Assembly: GCA_008508345.1 (NCBI GenBank) | Contig: QNGE01001231.1 | Coordinates: forward strand, 87,571 to 151,570 | Source: Paragonimus westermani | Taxonomy: Eukaryota > Platyhelminthes > Trematoda > Plagiorchiida > Troglotrematidae | DNA: 64,000 nt | Direction: 5' to 3' | Notes under the pieces: generated by a model | Databases searched by the model: none | Told to the model about the DNA's origin: nothing | The model's input: only the letters and a program-made list of their open reading frames with translations | Made by a program: the position numbers and the translations under genes | Shown here: positions 22,611 to 35,000 of the stretch, one piece after another | How positions within the stretch are numbered: the first letter of the stretch is position 1 | Layout: each line of letters starts with the position of its first letter

Positions 22611-25600
22611 AGTGAAAACCACATCTCTCGAGAAATAAACAGAAGTACTCAAATAGTAGGATCTAAACTGGGAAGAGGTTTTGTAATGTAGTTCAGGATT
22701 TAGTTCGCTCTAATGTAATGGTTGTGCAGTCAATAGGGGACAACATGGAAAAACAGTGCAGAGTTGGACTGAAGAGCAGTGCACGCAGCACACCGACAAA
22801 GCCAAAGAAAAGGAACAGTAGACGGCCATAGAGACTGAGCTATCTAAGAAGAGAGCTGGTGAGTTGCCAAAACTACGGTGCTCGTTGATCGATGCGAACG
22901 AGAGAAAATAGGGTATCACTTATAACACCCACCTGGGACCGGGGTACTAGTAATCTCTCCATCGATCGTGTACCAATAGGTTAATGAGTTACTAATTTCA
23001 AACGGCCTGCGCATTTGCGGGTGCACACATCGCGGCGCCGGTTAATCATGTTACCAAAACCTAGGATGCCGAGGGTTCTCTTGCTTACTGCCATCATCAT
23101 TTCTACGTTTGCGCAATAAATGTTCGTTGAACTTGCACACGTACGTCCGTGTTCAATTGCTCCCAGACGGTCCGGTTCAAATCCATCTGCCCAACATCTT
23201 AACTCGGTTTTATATCGCAAAGAACATACTTGTACAGCATACTGGTATCCCTGCTTTTGACCACCGGAATTTCACTTACCTGCTTTTACTTGGCCGTACA
23301 GAATCTGGTTTGGAATACGGCCATCGCCTATGGGACGGAAGCGATCCGGATAAAGAAGCTGATTTAGCTTCTGCATGGCTTCCATTCCGTCCATGTCCAC
23401 TCGCTGAGACACCCGTGTTTGGAACCATATCGAGCCATCAAATACCCATGGTATGCCTCAAACGCTTTATATTTAGGCCATTCGGATTGCGTTGTGCTGC
23501 TAGTATAGGTAGGCCGTTGAATCGAGCCAACGCTCACGTCGAAGTTACCCAGACAAGATAAGCGGTCATTCAGCGACGTCAAGCTGATTGTGGTGGAGTG
23601 TCAGTCGTAGAACCGACCATTCGTATCGTCGACGTGACCCAAAGTTGGGTCACACGCACCAACAATGTGGCACAGTGGTCTCTACCGTGTCTCGGATACA
23701 TGGACAGGATTTACTGGATAATGCCAAGCCGTTCGTCATCAACAAAGAAGTGGTACAAACAGCGACTGCAAACCAGTTGTCGCGTTCCTGAGCCTTGTCT
23801 GCCGGGTAACCTACTTAATATACTGTCTACCCAACACCTGCTTTTGATAACTTCCTTGGTCCGCAAGAGCACAACGCTGATGATGTATTGGGGCCACCCC
23901 ATCTGGGTCAGCACGGTGCGGCTTCCTGGTCATCTATTGGCGCTGCAACGATCCAGCACTGTGCACACATTCCATATCTTAACAGACAGTATCGTGCGCC
24001 CTCGTTCACCTCTCAGGCTGGGCTTCGCGTTGATGAGACTCGAGTGAGCGCTGCATGTTCTAGGGTTTGTGCTGGGGAGGTTGTAACGTTGAGGAAGGGT
24101 TTGCGCAGTAGTATATTTTGGTCTGTTCATTTTGCCGAAAGCAGCAGGCAGAGCGACTCGGTTTAAATTGTGTTACTGCCAATGCAATATGGCGTTTGGT
24201 TCAAAACGTGGGCTGCATGTGTTCGAGATAATGCCAGGACGCCCACACTTGAACAGGATAGTGATTTAAGTCCTCCACGAGCACATCTGGATCAAAAGCC
24301 TATGCCACAACTCGGCGGGTGACATGTATATACTAACGCGTCGGTCACCAACAACAACTAGATTGTAATGGTTAGGAACAGGCTCGATAGCCACACACCT
24401 ATGAAGTCGACGCACCCACATACGGGCAATATTGTTTTAAAGACAAACGAGCCAAAACACAAAACCAAGGAAGACAGGAATAAATACCCAGTATAACTGG
24501 AGTATAACAAAACGGCAACACCCAGAACGATCGTATCCGCCTTTTGTCCGGCTGCTTCCTCTTTATCACCTTGACGGGGTCGAACTTGCTAAGGCCATAG
24601 TCATAGTTAGCACAGCCAACTAGATCAAGACAGCACACAAGCCAGACCATCATGCCAAGCTATCATAAAACAGCACTGTCGAGTGAATGCAGGGAAAACA
24701 CTCCAATGTAACTAGCATCAAAATGTGGACAGCCTGATAACACGCGTATGGGTTCGACTTGACTGCTTTGTTGGGTGAAGCTATATACCCTCCATTCTAT
24801 TACTTTTAAGTCAAGGTTCCGGCGCCTGTTTTTTTGCATGGAAAATTACATAAGTGGGGTCGATCGGAACACCGCCTATATTATCGTCAACTTTCTATTT
24901 CTGCTCATTTAGTCAATAGCGTTTGAAATCCAATTTTGCGAGAGCCTTTCTATCAGCCGGTTGAAATGCAACTTCTTTCCTGCTGCTGGATGTTTGCACA
25001 GACAATTACTAGGTAACCAGAATACTCGCAATTGGATGTGAACTGGAATGGTTAGCTAACGATTCAACAGTACCTGTATCTCTCAATATCTGTGTAATGT
25101 AATTTAGTGTCACGTGAAGATATATTGCCAAAAATCAAACTTGTCGGAATCAAATAGCGGTTTGATGCGCCGTATCATTAGCCGTTAGCTCCACGATACC
25201 CCGCGAAATACCATACGTTATATTGAGTTTTGATTTTTATGATTAATACCTCCAACCTGGTTTCCTTTTTCTCATTGCATCGGCTTTGGTTTGCTCAGTA
25301 CTTTTCAATTACGAGCGCATCACGTGAACAGAAATCGTCATCCAGAATTCCGGTCAAATTTTCAGGGGTTATTATTGCACAAGAAACTCACGAAACAGCT
25401 GTCCGCAGTGAAAAATCTAAATATGCAGAGCGACCTTGAGTGGACTCAAAAGTTGACCGAACCACTCAGGTTCTCGTGTAAATTCGAGGTAAGGGTCAGT
25501 TCTGACAACATCTCTACTTAATTCCTGACTGTTCACGAGCGGAACTCCTAGTTATTCTGCAATATTCTTACTTTCCTGAAGTCACCAATCTACTTTTCCG

Positions 25601-26174
25601 GCAAGGAATCGAGTCGTCTACCGTAAGGCCATGAATTATTGGCAACATATTAAACAACAAAGTGAGCAAAGCTCAGAGCACTGATGAGGGGGCGAAATAC
25701 ATCTTCTCCCATTTCCATCCGCAGTTCGAAAAACGGCGTCGGCGGTCGCTGTAGTGGCACTCGAGATCTGAAATCGAGGCGACAAGTGAGGCGAGGTATT
25801 CGAAAGGCAGATTTGTGTCGGAAGTTGCCGGCGAGACAATATCTGTCGTTTGCGACTGGAATGAGTGTCGCAAGAAGCGGTGCTGTATTGAATGTGTGTA
25901 AGCAGTTTCCAGTATGTTGATCTTTCACCTCAGGTCTGTGGACACAGGCCTAACGGAAACGATGTGGTGGGCAAGACAACGGTAATATTTGACAGAACCC
26001 CGGAAACGAGGGTCAGAATGATTTAACGTTATTTGATGTTGAAAACTGTCTTTGTTGGTATTTCCCTCTGGGTCCACTCAGGAGTTACAAGGATAATCGA
26101 ACAAGCAGGTAAGAACCAGTTACGTCTAATGGATATGGTGGGATTTAATCATAACTAAACAGACACTGAGCCCA
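22611..26174. other. No gene recognised; several unexplained open frames
   Basis: About 3.6 kb. The plus strand from 23,109 to 24,166 holds a chain of long overlapping ORFs (150, 149 and 92 codons) that I cannot assign to a family; a degraded mobile-element protein is possible. Around 25,650-25,928 three frames are open on both strands at once, which looks compositional. Nothing else stands out. Confidence 0.35.
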
Positions 26175-26914
26175 CTGAAACGACTGAACAAACATTATGG
26201 GGGAAATCAGTGTGTTCAAAAGTTTGTGAAATGCCGCCGAAATGTGGGAATTGTGCTATAACCAAGGAAAAATTTTCCAAAATTGTCCGCAGGTGGTAAG
26301 TGCTGACATGATTGGGCTGTCGGAGTGTGAGTTTGTAATACCATTTGAATGGCAGTTGATTGAATGCCATATAAATAATAAAATTAGCCTATTTTTGCTG
26401 CAGGAAATAACCTGTTTCGACGTTTGAAGGATTTTCATCAAGGACGCTAAGAAATTGCGGTGATTTGATGGCGAAATAGGCTGACGAGATAGCTGAACTT
26501 GTGGTCTGGTTGACACAACAAGTTATCAACGGATGAATAATGAACATGCATGACATGAGTTTTAAATCATTTACGCCAAATTGTGTATTTGATAATCTGT
26601 GAAGTAGGTGCTGAACGCTGACATAAATATGAGGATGCACATTCATCATTACGTGGAATAGGAACGACAGACAGTTAGTGGAACCGTTGTGAAGTAGGTA
26701 GGACAGCACCTGGGGATTTATACGCATCATATGGGCCTGAGTAGGCGTTAGTTCTCCTCTCTATCGACCGTTCGCTCCAGCCAGGCAGAATCTGGTTGGG
26801 CAATATGGTAGCAAGGAAGTTGACAGGAATGTCTATGACTGACAATCAGCCTACGCACCCATAAAATCACACAGCCACGACCTATCGTTGGGCGCACCGA
26901 CGTCTACGCTCGAT
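26175..26914 (-). repeat. Dispersed repeat R2, copy 2, abutting the fold-back element
   Basis: Reverse-complement partner of 16,317-17,060. Its outer end near 26,838-26,885 also contains an AATCAGCCT...CCACGACCT unit that resembles the first 45 bp of the adjacent fold-back arm (26,915-26,956), about 71-77 bp further on, so the arm's terminal motif is locally duplicated. No intact gene is seen. Confidence 0.6.
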
Positions 26915-29767
26915 AATCAGCCTGCCTTCACCCTATGGTCATAAAGCCGTGACCTGCTTTTGAGCAAAGCATGACGTATGATGAAAGCAAAATGGAAGTT
27001 CTGGAATGCATTTGTTAGATGCACATCATTGTTCCCAATATCCCAACCAGTTTGTCACAGCCTTCTTGTTTCCGGTTCTACTTCGGTAGAAGTTCTCCTA
27101 TCCCCGTGTGTCCAGTCCTAGAAGTAAGCGTTGTGTAACATCAAAGGTGTGGCACCATTTACCATATCCAGTGACGTCCGTGGTATCATTTGGCATTCAC
27201 TTTACTCGGACTTGCTCGTAGCACGAAACTCGTCTTCGGGCATAACCAGGTGATCAGTAATTACAAGTGCTGGACAGGGTCTGTTTTCAGGTTTCAGCGT
27301 TGGAGGTGAAAGGTTTTTGGAGGTGAATACAAATGAAACCACACAGTCAATAATATCATAGCGTACCTGGTGAAGGTTTGCAACCATCCGGTTCGGAAAG
27401 GAGGGTTTGGTATATCAGCATTATTGATGCACTGAAAATGAAAAATTAGCGGTATAGAGAGAAGCACTTTTTGAAGGCGGACAGCATATGAAGGCGTGGC
27501 AAATACATGAACCTGTAAAAATTGCATTCGCACATGCCATTACTGACGCTCACCTTGTCACTCACCTGGCTCACTTGAGACTACCAACTGATATCATATG
27601 AAGCGCCAATACATTCAAATCGTCCAGTCCTTTGAGGTGCAGTGGGAGAGCGCGCCTACTGAGATGCCTCAATACCAGTTGACTACTAGACGTTGTTAGC
27701 CCAACGAACATATTATTAACGTATAGGTCAACGCCAGTCACCCCACGGCGATCATAACCGTTGGCACAATACGTCTCAAATTTTCGTATTAATCACGGAC
27801 TGCGGGATCGAATTTTACTGATGACCGTGGCTAAATGCTCTTTTGGGTGGGCGTAATTCTTCAGGCTCACTTTTTTCTCTCTAAGTGGTTGTTCGGCTTC
27901 TAAAGTGAACACTATTCGATTGTGCATGGATGACCCACTTAGGCTTTATATCAAGCCAGTTGCACAGAAAGTAGTTCATAAACGCCGGGTCTGTCCGTCT
28001 GATTATTCACACATCTCGGTTGGCCCCATGCCATAAACAGATAAAAGCGATTACGCGCACTTCAATTTTGCCACAATTAGCCATGAGATAAAGCAGATGC
28101 CGGCCTCTAGGTGAGTTTGTATAAATGACCATTGTACGGTTTGTTTTACCAACTTAAGTTTTTCCCACGACATTTCAAACATGGAATTAGCATAGTATTT
28201 TGCATCCGAAGACAACTCACTGCTTATATTTGAGCCGTCATTTCGTCCATCACAAACGTTTCGACAGGGGAGCCGTCCTCCTTCACCCCACAAAACGTTT
28301 CAAAAAATGACGCAGGGAAGCGTGGTTTTCATTGCAGACGTGGGCGTACAGCACGGGTCTTGCATGACCTATCCCGTCTGTTAAAAAACACTGACAACTT
28401 TAGACCGCAACTAGAAATTTGAACTGACAGAGGACCTACGTTTGGCGGTTGGTTTCACGTGTGGCGTCGATGTTAACCATATTTCGTGCGAAACATCTAT
28501 CTGTGTCTGTTATCGTCCTATTCGATGACACACAGTAAACTTATTTTTAATTACTATTCGGCATTCGGGGTAGATTTTCTACTACATCAACGTACACCAT
28601 CCCACTCACTGCATAGTGTCCAAACTCGGTCGTTGGAGTGTTTCACTCGAAAAAATGCGTAAAGTCACTCACTTCACTCGGGGTGAACCGATTTATTGGA
28701 TGCGCATTGTGGTCAGGCTCTAAAGCAGAAGAAGCCAACAACTGACCTGACTTCTCTGCCAACGACATGGAAGTGTGATTGGCAGCATGTATCACGAGAA
28801 TTGCACGGTTGGAGAAAGGTGAACTCGATTCACTAATCATGCCTTAACCCGTGGTTTTCGCTCTTAGGTTGCTTGTATTTTTACAAATGTGAGCCACCTA
28901 GCACGTAACCTCAGTGGTAATCGCCCTCACATTTCCATACTTCAAGCGTTCACTTCTTCATTATGTGCTTGAACCATCTACGCACAAAACACGGTAATCC
29001 TTCATGTGCTTATCTCAAAAACTTCTAGACCATTACAGCTAAAAAAATTCCCCATCCCGGAATATACCTCTGAAGCCCCCTAATTAATCCATCAACTTAA
29101 ATGGGATGTAGCGTGAAACCGACTTTCTCTGCAATATGCCGGTAGATTGTGCTTCAACGCATACCTTATCAAATTCACTTATGATACGTCATCATTCATC
29201 AACGTGGGGTGGATACACATCGACCAAACTTGAAAAGCCATTCCAACAGTAATCCCTGTATACCCTCATAGAACCCACCGTGGATATCTTCGAACTCAGC
29301 GCCAAATGGCAGACAAAGCGATTAACAGTTGGTTGAAACAAACGTTTCAGTGCTCGTCACTTTTTCTGCCACGGCACTCAATGACCGTCAAACTCTCCAG
29401 CGATGCCACTGAAATATCGTCAGTTATTCAAAGATGACTTAATTCATTGGCCTTTGACCTCAGATTTTACCAGCCGCGGATGGTTTCCATTAATTTTATC
29501 GATGGAGATTGCCCGTACCTGATGGACAATGCCATCATCGATGTTCCACACAGCTTACTTCTAGGACTGGACACACGGGAATAGGAGAACTTCTACCGAA
29601 GTAGAACCGGAAACAAGAAGGCTGTGACAAACTGGTTGGGATATTGGGAACAATGATGTGCATCTAACAAATGCATTCCAGAACTTCCATTTTGCTTTCA
29701 TCATACGTCATACTTTGCTCAAAAGCAGGTCACGGCTTTATGACTATAGGGTGAAGGCAGGCTGATT
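26915..29767. mobile_element. Fold-back element with long, nearly identical terminal inverted repeats
   Basis: Left arm 26,915-27,130 and right arm 29,552-29,767 are inverted repeats of about 216 bp with only three mismatches seen on manual comparison; weaker similarity continues inward to about 27,170 and 29,512. The arm begins AATCAGCCTGCCTTCACCC and contains a perfect 6-bp hairpin with TTCG loop at 27,076-27,091 (TTCTAC-TTCG-GTAGAA). The 2.4-kb interior has no recognised transposase, so the element would be non-autonomous. Long TIRs are common in MULEs and in fold-back elements. I could not find a clean target-site duplication at the outer ends. A simple inverted duplication of one segment is the main alternative. 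Confidence 0.7.
27171..29511. other. Interior of the fold-back element, no gene recognised
   Basis: Only short minus-strand ORFs (27,202-27,533, 28,051-28,293, 28,643-28,840), with no known domains. None looks like a transposase. Confidence 0.45.
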
Positions 29768-31749
29768 TTCGGGTGCAGAACCCAGTGAGCCAAACTACAC
29801 AGCTCCGTGGAAACCACGCTTCTTTTCCTTCTCAACAGTTCTGACTTCTGGAGAGCATAGAAGTTTTCCACCAATTTTGGTTTCATGTAGATTCTTCAAC
29901 TCACGGGCTTCCCTGCAATTATATTTTCAATCCATGGTGCGTCGGATTACAGTGAGTAGTAAACAAGGCAGTGCACGCCGACTAAGGTTAACATTATGTC
30001 TGAAAACCATCGAAGTTGAAGTTCCAAATATCTACCCACGGTGTCGATAAATATCGTCCGTTTGCAGTCCGCTGTGGTGGTGGTTATACAACCTCAAATT
30101 CATTTTGGCGTTCAGTGCGTGTTCCATGGATTATCGAATACACAGCTGAACGATAAATGATTTTCGGAGCAGATTATGCACGTTCGCTAAGAATTCGTTG
30201 GTAGCTCCATCTACCGACCGAATTACAAATTTCAGATATCTCCTCAACGGATCTTGCCATCAATTACCACCACTTTTCGCGTCCCTCATGCAAATGTTTC
30301 ACCCACTGAAATAAAAATGATTCCTGTCACAAATTGGCGCAGTTTATTCCTTCTAGAATGTTCCGACACTTACAATTCAAGTGACATGACAAACTCACAT
30401 ATTAACGATCCACCAACGTGAACATCTGCCAGCCGTGGATAGTTTACAGCGATTAGGCCCGAAGACAGATGTCAAACCTTTGTAGATTACCAGTTCCGGA
30501 AAGATACTTCACCAAAATACAAAGCTCCGCAGACAACACGGTGCTACTTTGGGAACCAATTCCTCACCGGCAAACAGTTAATGTGCATACCGAACCTACT
30601 GAGCAAACCATGTCAGACAGCCTGCTGTATCAGCAGATGGACGTCGGTTACAACGGAAAAGTTTATTTCCCTTGCGCTACTAATCTGGCAAACACCCGGC
30701 GTACCAGAGGGCCCAGATCTTTCGGCCGGTTAAGCCACATTGCCGATGAAACACTACTGCAACAGCTCTCGACCAGTGTTTGTCTAGCTGTTTGGTATCT
30801 CTGAAATGCTGCCGTCGCATATGTGGCAAAAATGGGTTCGCGATTGAAATCAATAAACTAAAGTTATTAGCAACTCAGTGGATGTTGTTGTACGGTATGC
30901 ATTGCGGTCTTCGCGATCCTGGCAAAATTCAAGACACAACGTTTCTCTTTACCAGCACATAGTGTCTGAGTCTGTTGTACAATATGGGCTTGTCAGCGAA
31001 GGAGGAAACATTGAGCCTGTTAGTTTGTTGGTTATCTTTCTTCTGTTGATCACGTAAGCCAGTGCAAGGCGGACGGATCTTAATACGCGTGGGTTGAATG
31101 ACTGCCCGGAATTACTGGATGGACGACGGTACTTTCCAGATAGAGTTAGAAGATGGTAGTGAACCCTCGCTTCCACGCACTCAAAACGACAAAAGCGGTT
31201 GAGTTCGAACGGACCAAGACAGGCCGTGTTCTTACTGATCCCACACTTCTCGGATTGAAAATATTCGTACGTTCCGCAACGTGGCCGCTGTCGGCCAACC
31301 GTTCGCTGCTTGTACAATACTGTAACACGAAGATGACCCCAGCAAAATTAGAGAAAAAAGAGCGGTTTGATCAGATTGATCTAAAGGATTTCATTCTGCG
31401 GTTTTAGTAACCGTGGTCAAGGTGCTGTCTTTTAAGTGGTTAGGAAAGTTAGCACCGCTCCAGTAAACTCTCCGGCATAGTTACGCGTATATTTCAGAAA
31501 GGCCACGACAAAACAACAAATGGATTGAGGCAGCCACTCCGAAAGTGAAGAACTATGATAATCCGCACAATAGTAAACCGCTCTCTGAGATAGATATCGC
31601 TAAGGCTTAGTTTCCTAGGCCAATGTAACTGTTGACGAGCAACAGGGGTTCGATCAATCAAAGTAACCCCGTTTTGTTGCGTGCTGGGTTACCAGGTTGT
31701 GTAAACCAGAACCATAGTAGTTCAGGTGGCACTAAGCAAACCCGACTGG
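29768..31749. other. No gene recognised
   Basis: About 2 kb. ORFs at 30,469-30,804 (111 codons, plus) and 30,949-31,317 (122 codons, minus) are the longest, and neither has a domain I recognise. Confidence 0.4.
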
Positions 31750-32100
31750 TTAACCGCCAATGAGCAACAGGCACCTGTATTTTGATCCGCCGTTTTCCTA
31801 TTAAGTTCGCACTACCTTGTTTAAACAGTTCAGTGGATTGAATGGAATACACGTTCAAACATGCCCCTTTAATTTATATTTTCTACAAACGGACTCGGTA
31901 TACCATCTGTTCGCCACTTTTGATTGGTTGGCACCGACAGACCACAATTCCGTTTTCAGCAGCTTGTGTATGAGATATGATTAGCCGAAATTTCTGTAAC
32001 CAGGAAACCGCCTCAATCCAACCTCTCTCCTCGTTTGGTAAGTTCTTCCACCTACTAGTGTTTATGATCCCCGCATGGCTTGTATCACGGGCCTTTCTCC
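31750..32100. repeat. Degenerate LTR-like direct repeat, left copy
   Basis: Aligns in the same orientation with 34,660-35,000. Shared segments include the pair GCCGTTTTCCTATTAAGTT and GGTGTTTTCTCCGTCAAGTT, the pair CAGACCACAATTCCGTTTTC and CGACCACAATTCAGTTCGT, then CAGCAGCTTG versus AGCAGCTTACG, and ACCAGGAAACCGC versus ACCAGGGAAGCGC. The two copies bracket minus-strand gypsy integrase sequence, which is what a pair of old LTRs would do. For a minus-strand element this would be the 3' LTR. Exact ends are not determinable by eye. Confidence 0.5.
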
Positions 32101-32279
32101 AGAATGAATCCGTTCCTTCAAATTCACGTGATTTCCTCCTCTCACTATCCCGCGCACTTAACCACACTGTCGTCTATGCCTCGGATCGTTGATCATCACA
32201 ACACGCTTCTGTTGTCTCGGGTTTTCTGGTATACAGTAGACTCACTTTGTCTCTTAGCGTAAGACTAGAAGTTTTCCAC

Positions 32280-33550
32280 CTTCCGCAATCGCATTTAATA
32301 TTTTTGTTAAATTGTGTATCGCCGTAGTTTCTGCCGGAAGTTTGAGTGACCTCATATGTTGCAGCACAACATTTCGGATTCCACGTGCCGCTTTGTACGC
32401 GTCCTTCATACAAAGATTCACCGCATCGCATCGTAATCAGCGGTCCCATTTGACATGCTCCTTACTAAAAGGATTAGGTACGGGTCTTTCACTGAACCTT
32501 AAGCAAAATACAACTTCCGTCTCCTGGTTTGATTGACATTGACACAAGCTGCTTCTTCGATGACCAAACCTCAGTTTGTCTGAAAACGTCTTGAATTCTG
32601 CACGCACAACCAGAAGTCCGCTACTGAAGAAAAAATATCCCCGACGTGCTACAACCGGCGAAGTGAGCACAGTCTTTCAACGACTGCGCTTTCGGTCATA
32701 CTGCCGACCTGATCAATCTCAAAATAATTCCAGAAGTTGTTCGCGATGACGAAGTACTGTTTGCCGCCGTATGTAAATATATTTGTCTGAACCAGTTGCC
32801 AGAACATTTCCGGATATCCTGTTGGCTGCATCGTTGACTTCGTTTGGCCCGAGGAAGGCCCTCCACAACTTTCTCACCGCGCTATGTAGTCTTTTGTCTC
32901 GCTTGACATGCCTGGCAGATAGCAAAGTTTCTTCGCTCTCCAAACACAGACATCCACCCCAGCACTTGCCGAATGAGCTCTTTTGGTTACTCTTTGTTAT
33001 AAATCTTTCTCGATGACTACCGTTTCTCCTTTAAATCTTGTTATGCTTTCTTGTACAAGCAAATCTCGGTTCTTTAAAGATGACGCCAGTCTTTTCGGCA
33101 AGTTCATCCTTTCCTGCAGCCAGTCATGATTTACCGCGTGAGCGGGCCGCTTAAGAACATGATCATTTTCCGTTACGTCCTGCTGCATCACCTCCCTGTT
33201 CATCGACGCCATCATGTGGTCCGAAGGAGCGATGACCTCAAACTCAAAATCCTCTGTTGCAACACTACGTGCATGGATGAAGAAGAAAAGCCAGCGATGT
33301 GCTTACCTACTGATAGGTAATGCGGTGTGATGATTTACGCTGACTACTGTCCTGTCGAAGAAGAGAGTGTCCCATCTGCAACGAACAACGTTCAGCTAGT
33401 TTTCATTCTCTCAATGACATATGTACCGGCCGCGGAGATATTGTCAGACCTTGCATGCATTCTCTTCTGTCCGGGATGCTATACCATTTGCATAGGTGAC
33501 TTCCACGAACTTCATGCTGATTCGGAAACAATAGATCGTGACGTTTAACT
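32280..33550 (-). pseudogene. pol: Ty3/gypsy RNase H end, integrase zinc region and integrase core, broken
   Basis: Read on the minus strand. A degraded RNase H tail lies at about 33,550-33,240. Next comes a linker with RFKGETVVIEKDL (near 33,000), the pre-integrase zinc-binding region with RARKLCYLPGMSSETKDYIA (near 32,900), and then the integrase core with NIFTYGGKQYFVI and EIDQVGSMT (32,649-32,830). A distal core part with a SNxETE segment follows near 32,530. The arrangement matches K02A2.6-type gypsy integrases common in invertebrates. Stops and frameshifts occur throughout, so it is not functional. It lies between the LTR-like direct repeats. Confidence 0.75.
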
Positions 33551-33827
33551 CCTACATACGGTCTCATATATCACGCTGAAGACTTCATAGACCTGGATCC
33601 TGTTGCACCCGAACCCCGCTGATATGTGTACTGAATCAGTGGGCCTGGTTTAGACACAACTCATCGTCCTAGCCATCTGCAGCTTACTGCTCCCTGGCAA
33701 CCTCTTGTGCGCTCATGGAGTCCCAACTGGCCAACTTCCGAGTTTTGCTAGTTGAAGATAACATGTTCGTCGGTCCTCCCACAAGCAAAATTTTTAATCA
33801 GCTGCGGGCGTGGCACACGCCTGTAAG

Positions 33828-34202
33828 TTAGCTCAACTTGCGAGTTCCCCGCTGCTTGCCGTGACTATCAGAACACATGATGGCATATCTTCTCACTGTT
33901 TCCTTGTGCCAGTCCACTTGGTTGAGGGTAATATGGTGTTGCGTGAACTTTTTCGATTCACAGGCGCTCCAGGTAGTCTCTAATCTTTCACTTCCGAGGG
34001 AGGGGTTGTGATCAGTCAACACGTCCTGTGGTATTCCTCGGTCTGTAACCATATGTTCCAGTACCGTCATGAACGCCATGCTTGCACGCCGATCGGGTAT
34101 TGCGTCCGATTTGATCCATGTTGTATGCTGTTCAGTCATGACTGTGGCGTACCGGCGTCCCCTGCTAGTTGCTGAAAACGGGCATATCACGTTCAATACC
34201 AC
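33828..34202 (-). pseudogene. pol: Second, unrelated gypsy integrase core fragment
   Basis: A 124-codon open frame. It reads as the middle of a retroviral-type integrase core: RGRRYATVMTEQHTTWIKSD, then a GIP-QDVLTDHNPS segment holding a catalytic Asp, then HHITLNQVDWHKE at the place of the usual YHPQ-N-x-x-E segment. The segment replaces positions that are also covered, in different sequence, by the integrase at 32,280-33,220, so two integrases from different elements lie side by side on the same strand. The first catalytic Asp is not clear. Confidence 0.65.
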
Positions 34203-34659
34203 AATTCCCTTATTTCACCCAAAGGAATTGGTCGAGCTGGATGCTGTTCCAAGTGACTGATGTCCCTTAGAAGACGACATTGTTAGTACCTCAGTAAATA
34301 ATTGTTTGCTGCACTTTCACTCATGACAATTAAGCACTGTGATTCAGTGGTTCGTTAATTCGAACCGTCATCAAATAATATTCCTCTGACCCTCCAGACA
34401 AATTGCTCAGCACGACGAAGTAACCTAATTTCTACATCGACATCTGCCACGCTTTTGGCAACCAGTCGCCGTCCGTTATGTCCAAAGCCTCAAGAAGAAC
34501 AGTCACCATCGCGCCCAAGAACTGCCTTGGAATACGGATACCGGCTAATTTTTCACACCTCATATCGTGTCCAAGATACTGGATAGACAGTAGTCTGAGT
34601 AACAATGGACAGTTTCAGTTTGTTAGGTAACTCGTGAACATTTTACAGCGTAACGGTGG

Positions 34660-35000
34660 TGTGTACAGTCGCTACTGCAGCACAAGCGTTTGTGTTCCGG
34701 TGTTTTCTCCGTCAAGTTTGCATAACATCGCGTTAGGTAAGTCGGTTGTTTAAATATGGCACGTGCTCAAGCACCTCGTTTTAACCAATGTTTATTACAA
34801 GCTCCGTACACCGGCTGATCGTCGTTTTTAACTGGCTAGAACTGATCGACCACAATTCAGTTCGTAGCAGCTTACGCGTGAGCTTTGATTGGCTGGAGTT
34901 TCTTCAACCAGGGAAGCGCTCCAGTCCGATCTCAATACACCCCATATCTTCTCTTACAAATAGTTAACGTCATGTAAGTGGAGGGTACCATGTGTGGGTG
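34660..35000. repeat. Degenerate LTR-like direct repeat, right copy
   Basis: Partner of 31,750-32,100. For a minus-strand element this would be the 5' LTR. The spacing between copies (about 2.9 kb) is too short for a full gypsy element, consistent with loss of gag and most of pol. Confidence 0.5.

Noticed and set aside
23172..23183. GGTTCAAATCC, another B-box-like match
   Set aside because: Isolated motif without a tRNA-like context.
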